From Desulfobacterales bacterium (GTDB lineage: Bacteria > Desulfobacterota > DSM-4660 > Desulfatiglandales > Desulfatiglandaceae), in assembly GCA_022013615.1 (NCBI GenBank), contig JAKLQB010000537.1:1-8532 (forward strand): a stretch of DNA of 8,532 nt. The letters are read 5' to 3'. A program made the position numbers and the translations under genes. This document shows, piece after piece, positions 5,750-8,532 of this stretch (its first letter is position 1; every line of letters starts with the position of its first letter). Below the pieces are notes generated by a model, which ran no database searches, was not told where the DNA came from, and saw only the letters and a list, made by a program, of their open reading frames with translations.

Positions 5750-6391
5750 TTATGTAACGTCAGTAACATTGAAGCCCTTTTTCTTTAGATCCTCCGCAGC
5801 CAGTCCAGCGTCCTTTGTTTTAAGCCGCAACACCAGGAACCAGTCTCCCTTTGGTGACTTGGGAATGCTCATAATACTCAAAAGAGGAATGTGATGTTTG
5901 TCCAGAACTTCAATGAGATCCTTTAGATACCCAAATCGTTTACCGGATGCATCAATTGTGATACGCTTGCTATCACTATCGCCGAGCCCCAGGGCATTTG
6001 ATACAACGTCCGTGATGTCTGATTCAGTAATAATACCCACAAGGTCTTTGTTGTCAATAACGGGAAAGGCTCCTATACCGTGTTTTTTACCAAGCCAAAT
6101 TGCTTCTTCCACAGGAAGTTCCGGCGAAATAGTAACTGGATCTTTGACCATTATGTCGCCAACAGTCATCTTTGAGATCAGGTAATTCAACTCATAGACA
6201 CTGAGGCTTGTTGCCTCTGATGGTGAGGCATCACGTATCATTGCTCTTGTCACAAGACCCACAAACCTGGTGTTTTTCGTGACCGGCAACCGTTTGATCT
6301 TATTATGTTTCATGGTCTCCAATGCGGCCATAATCGGTGTTTTAATATCGACCGTTATAACCTCCTTTTTCATAAAATCTCTTACTTTCAT
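5750..6391 (-). CDS. CBS-domain pair protein with C-terminal ACT-like domain (AcuB-like)
   Basis: A 213-residue cytoplasmic protein. The first CBS motif begins MKVRDFMKKEVITVD and includes MKHNKIKRLPV (27-37) and FVGLVTRAMI (43-52). The second begins MTVGDIMVKDPVTISPELPV (75-94) and includes GIGAFPVIDNKDLVGIITES (105-124). After a linker, residues about 145-213 look like an ACT-type fold (KDLIEVLDKHHIPLLSI, then WFLVLRLKT). This order and length match AcuB-type proteins; CBS pairs usually bind adenine nucleotides and regulate a partner. The partner is unknown. The start at 6391 has AAGGAGGG 5 bases upstream; the longest frame would begin at 6430 without a good ribosome site. It lies between the small acidic ORF (78 bp) and the ferritin-like gene (21 bp). 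Confidence 0.88.
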   Translation of the reverse strand: MKVRDFMKKEVITVDIKTPIMAALETMKHNKIKRLPVTKNTRFVGLVTRAMIRDASPSEATSLSVYELNYLISKMTVGDIMVKDPVTISPELPVEEAIWLGKKHGIGAFPVIDNKDLVGIITESDITDVVSNALGLGDSDSKRITIDASGKRFGYLKDLIEVLDKHHIPLLSIMSIPKSPKGDWFLVLRLKTKDAGLAAEDLKKKGFNVTDVT

Positions 6392-6396
6392 CTTAT

Positions 6397-6404
6397 CCCT
6401 CCTT
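6397..6404 (-). promoter_or_regulatory. Ribosome binding site deciding the CBS-protein start
   Basis: AAGGAGGG on the minus strand lies 5 bases before the ATG at 6389-6391 and favours this start over the ATG at 6430. Confidence 0.75.
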
Positions 6405-6469
6405 AGCAGTAAATCTTCTGTCAATGGCATGGGCCTATTAGTCTCTACTCTCCTATTATTAAGCTCAGC

Positions 6470-6631
6470 CTATATATCTCCTCCCCTGCCATCATCACAG
6501 GGTTCACCGTCATCATCAGATCTGGCTTGTTCTGCACTTGGGGATGTAGTGCAGTAGGGAAGTTTGTCATCAACATTTTTCTTTTTTCCTTTCACCTGGT
6601 CTTCTACTTCTTCCGCTTTTTTTTCTTCCAT
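6470..6631 (-). CDS. Small acidic hypothetical protein, 53 residues
   Basis: An ATG at 6629-6631 is preceded by a near-perfect AGGAGGT, 7 bases upstream, and opens a 53-codon frame ending in TAG (6470-6472). The product is highly charged. A Lys/Glu-rich start (MEEKKAEEVEDQVKGKKK) is followed by NVDDKLPYCTTSPSAEQARS and an acidic Gly/Asp tail (DDDGEPCDDGRGGDI). It has two cysteines (27 and 45), no hydrophobic segment and no fold I recognise; it may be disordered. It sits 89 bp after copA and 78 bp before the CBS gene, all on one strand. The ribosome site and position make translation plausible. A role in metal or stress handling would be guilt by association only. Confidence 0.55.
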   Translation of the reverse strand: MEEKKAEEVEDQVKGKKKNVDDKLPYCTTSPSAEQARSDDDGEPCDDGRGGDI

Positions 6632-6638
6632 CACCTTA

Positions 6639-6645
6639 ACCTCCT
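6639..6645 (-). promoter_or_regulatory. Strong ribosome binding site of the 53-residue ORF
   Basis: AGGAGGT on the minus strand, 7 bases before the ATG. It is among the best Shine-Dalgarno matches in the window and the main reason to call this small gene. Confidence 0.65.
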
Positions 6646-6671
6646 ATATTTTTTGACGATCAGGATTCCTT

Positions 6672-6699
6672 TTTACTCTATCACAAGCCTAATTGCAAT
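6672..6699 (-). promoter_or_regulatory. Candidate promoter or operator between copA and the small ORF
   Basis: On the minus strand ATTGCAATT (6691-6699) and TAGAGTAAA (6672-6680) lie 40 bases before the small ORF's ATG. The same two 9-mers occur before rubrerythrin at 3919-3950, 14 instead of 10 bases apart and 43 bases from the start codon. TTGCAA with TAAAAA 17 bases on could be a weak promoter. This would let the downstream genes be transcribed apart from copA. Confidence 0.3.
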
Positions 6700-6720
6700 C
6701 AGTATCCTAATATCCTCTTG

Positions 6721-8532
6721 CTAATCTATCTTGGCTTTGTACAGGAGAAGACTGTTGGAAACGACCGTTATGCTGCTCAAGGCCATTGCAAATGCAGCCA
6801 GTATTGGATGAAGCTGTCTTAAAAATGCAGGTAAAAATTCAAAAGGATAGAGCACACCTGCCGCAACAGGGATGAGAACAATATTGTAAAAAAAGGCCCA
6901 GAAAAGGTTCTGCCTGACTGTTCCCATAGTGGCCCTGCTGAGATTGATGGCCTTAGAAACTCCGGTCAGATTACCACTAACCAGGATTACATCGCCTGAT
7001 TCTATGGCCACGTCAGTCCCTGTCCCAATGGCCAGGCCCACGTCGGCCTGGGCAAGCGCTGGAGCGTCATTGACACCATCGCCGACCATACCGACTTTCG
7101 CACCTTTATCCTGGAGATCTTTGATTTTTGCGGATTTTTCTTCCGGCCTGACCTCTGCAACTATCTCATCAATATTCACTTCCGAAGCGATTGCCCCAGC
7201 GGTCTGGATATTATCCCCTGTGAGCATGACCACCTTCAGATTGTGCTCATGAAGCAGGCCAATGGCCTTTTCTGACTCAGGCTTGACCGTGTCTGCAACG
7301 GCTATCAGGCCTGCAAGTTTTTTGTCAACCACTACAAGCATCACAGTCTTTCCTTCATCCTGCAAAGAGCGGATTCGATCTTTTGCATCTAAAAAGTTCA
7401 ATTCCATCTCATCAAACCAGTTTGGCTTTCCCACCAGGACATCCTGCCCGTTTATTTTTGCTTGAACCCCGAGACCCCTTAAAGCCCGAAATCCCTCTGG
7501 TTCAGAGAGATCGATCCCTCTTTTTTCTGCCTCTTTGACCATGGCCCGTCCAAGGGGATGTTCAGATCCCCTTTCCACCGACGCACCGAGTCTCAAAAGA
7601 TCTTCCTCGTTCTTAATAAGTGAATCAGACACAATCACGTTGACCACAGAGGGCTTGCCCATGGTGATGGTCCCTGTTTTATCCAGAACAATCGTATCCA
7701 GTTTTGTGGCCATCTCCAGTGCCTCACTGTTCTTGAAAAGGATACCTTTTTCAGCACCTTTTCCTGTTCCAGCCATAATTGCTGTGGGCGTTGCAAGTCC
7801 AAGGGCACAGGGGCAGGCAATGACCAATACTGCTACCATTCGTATCATGGCCGGGACAAATTCGCCACCAATAGTCCACCAGAGGAAAAAGGTCAGGAAA
7901 GCGATCCCGATTACGGCAGGCACGAACACAGCGGCGACCCGATCCGCCAGGGCCTGAATAGGGGCCTTGCTACCCTGAGCTTCCTGCACCAGCCGGATGA
8001 TCTGTGCCAGGGCCGTATCTTTTCCGACCCTGTTTGCCTCAAACTTAATACGACCCTCTCCATTGATAGTGCCACCTGTAAGTTTAGCCCCGGCATGCTT
8101 ATCTACGGGGATCGGCTCTCCTGTTAACATGGATTCATCAACTGTTGATTCGCCTTCCAGGACCACCCCGTCTACCGGGATACTTTCGCCAGGGCGTACA
8201 ATAATCACGTCTCCCACCTTGACCTGGGAAAGTGGGATCTCTCTTTCCTTTTCACCTTCCATAATGGTTGCCGTCTTTGGTCGCAGCCCCATCAGCTTAC
8301 GGATAGCACCACCTGTGCGGCCTTTTGTTCTGGCCTCAAGCATTTTGCCAAGCTTGATCAAGGTAATGATGACGGCAGAGGTTTCAAAATAAACATGCTC
8401 TCCCAGGGGAGCGTAAAGAAGCACAGCAAGGGAGTAGAAATAGGCAACCGATGATCCCATTGCCACCAGGACATCCATATTGGCGCTGCCATTTTTAAGG
8501 CTTTTCCATCCTCCAATGTAGTAATCCCCGCC
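6721..8532 (-). CDS. copA: Copper-translocating P1B-type ATPase (5' end off the right edge)
   Basis: An inner-membrane pump that exports Cu(I) from the cytoplasm using ATP. The frame stays open to the right edge, giving 603 visible residues starting [18 protein letters not shown] and then [16 protein letters not shown], typical of the second or third membrane helix. In visible numbering, actuator TGE is at 137-139, the ion-binding CPC ([15 protein letters not shown]) at 240-242, the phosphorylation site DKTGT at 284-288, the SEHPLG nucleotide motif at 323-328, TGDN at 438-441 and GDGVNDAP at 484-491. The last helices carry YN (FYNIVLIP, 549-550) and [15 protein letters not shown], matching the YN and MxxSS copper(I) ligands of the P1B-1 group. 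Any N-terminal heavy-metal-binding domains lie outside the window. It is probably upstream in the same transcription unit as the small ORF and CBS genes. Confidence 0.95.
   Translation of the reverse strand, partial: GGDYYIGGWKSLKNGSANMDVLVAMGSSVAYFYSLAVLLYAPLGEHVYFETSAVIITLIKLGKMLEARTKGRTGGAIRKLMGLRPKTATIMEGEKEREIPLSQVKVGDVIIVRPGESIPVDGVVLEGESTVDESMLTGEPIPVDKHAGAKLTGGTINGEGRIKFEANRVGKDTALAQIIRLVQEAQGSKAPIQALADRVAAVFVPAVIGIAFLTFFLWWTIGGEFVPAMIRMVAVLVIACPCALGLATPTAIMAGTGKGAEKGILFKNSEALEMATKLDTIVLDKTGTITMGKPSVVNVIVSDSLIKNEEDLLRLGASVERGSEHPLGRAMVKEAEKRGIDLSEPEGFRALRGLGVQAKINGQDVLVGKPNWFDEMELNFLDAKDRIRSLQDEGKTVMLVVVDKKLAGLIAVADTVKPESEKAIGLLHEHNLKVVMLTGDNIQTAGAIASEVNIDEIVAEVRPEEKSAKIKDLQDKGAKVGMVGDGVNDAPALAQADVGLAIGTGTDVAIESGDVILVSGNLTGVSKAINLSRATMGTVRQNLFWAFFYNIVLIPVAAGVLYPFEFLPAFLRQLHPILAAFAMALSSITVVSNSLLLYKAKID

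Noticed and set aside
7535..7957. Plus-strand ORF of 140 residues antisense to copA
   Set aside because: Low-complexity Ser/Ala/Thr-rich translation typical of the strand opposite a coding gene; copA motifs occupy the other strand.

Overview
The window looks like chromosomal DNA from a strict anaerobe, most likely a Desulfobacterota (deltaproteobacterial) sulfate reducer or syntroph. This is inferred from gene content: a two-subunit 2-oxoacid:ferredoxin oxidoreductase, rubrerythrin, a second ferritin-like protein, a periplasmic nickel superoxide dismutase and a Cu(I) ATPase. It also rests on a palindromic repeat ending in CTCGTAAAAAGTCC, which resembles repeats I associate with such genomes. 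No rRNA, tRNA, CRISPR array or transposase gene was found.

Left part (1-3710, all minus strand): the 5' part of a DUF2156 gene runs off the left edge. Upstream of it, in transcription order, are a small class I SAM methyltransferase, the fused gamma-alpha subunit (korA-type) and the beta subunit (korB-type) of a 2-oxoacid:ferredoxin oxidoreductase. The last three are tightly spaced and are probably one operon. DUF2156 follows after a 115-bp gap.

Middle (3711-5153): a plus-strand rubrerythrin gene stands alone and converges on a minus-strand nickel superoxide dismutase gene (sodN). The sodN gene is broken by a MITE-like palindromic element. An 11-bp sequence, ATCAACCTTGA, is present on both sides of the element. 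Removing the element plus one copy of the duplication (157 bp) rejoins the two halves in frame as a 150-residue secreted Ni-SOD precursor. This is the most notable finding in the window.

Right part (5222-8532, minus strand): transcription runs from a Cu(I) P1B-type ATPase (copA, 5' end beyond the right edge) through an unlisted 53-residue acidic small protein, a two-CBS-domain AcuB-like protein and a ferritin-like diiron protein, into the broken sodN. Gaps are 89, 78, 21 and 68 bp, so this may be one transcript or two. The group suggests handling of metals and reactive oxygen: copper export, a diiron protein, an adenylate-sensing CBS protein and a periplasmic SOD, with the facing rubrerythrin a likely cytoplasmic peroxide reductase. 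With sodN broken, this strain has probably lost this superoxide defence.

Several start codons were moved inward from the longest open frame because a good Shine-Dalgarno sequence supports the inner start (korA, korB, the CBS protein, sodN).
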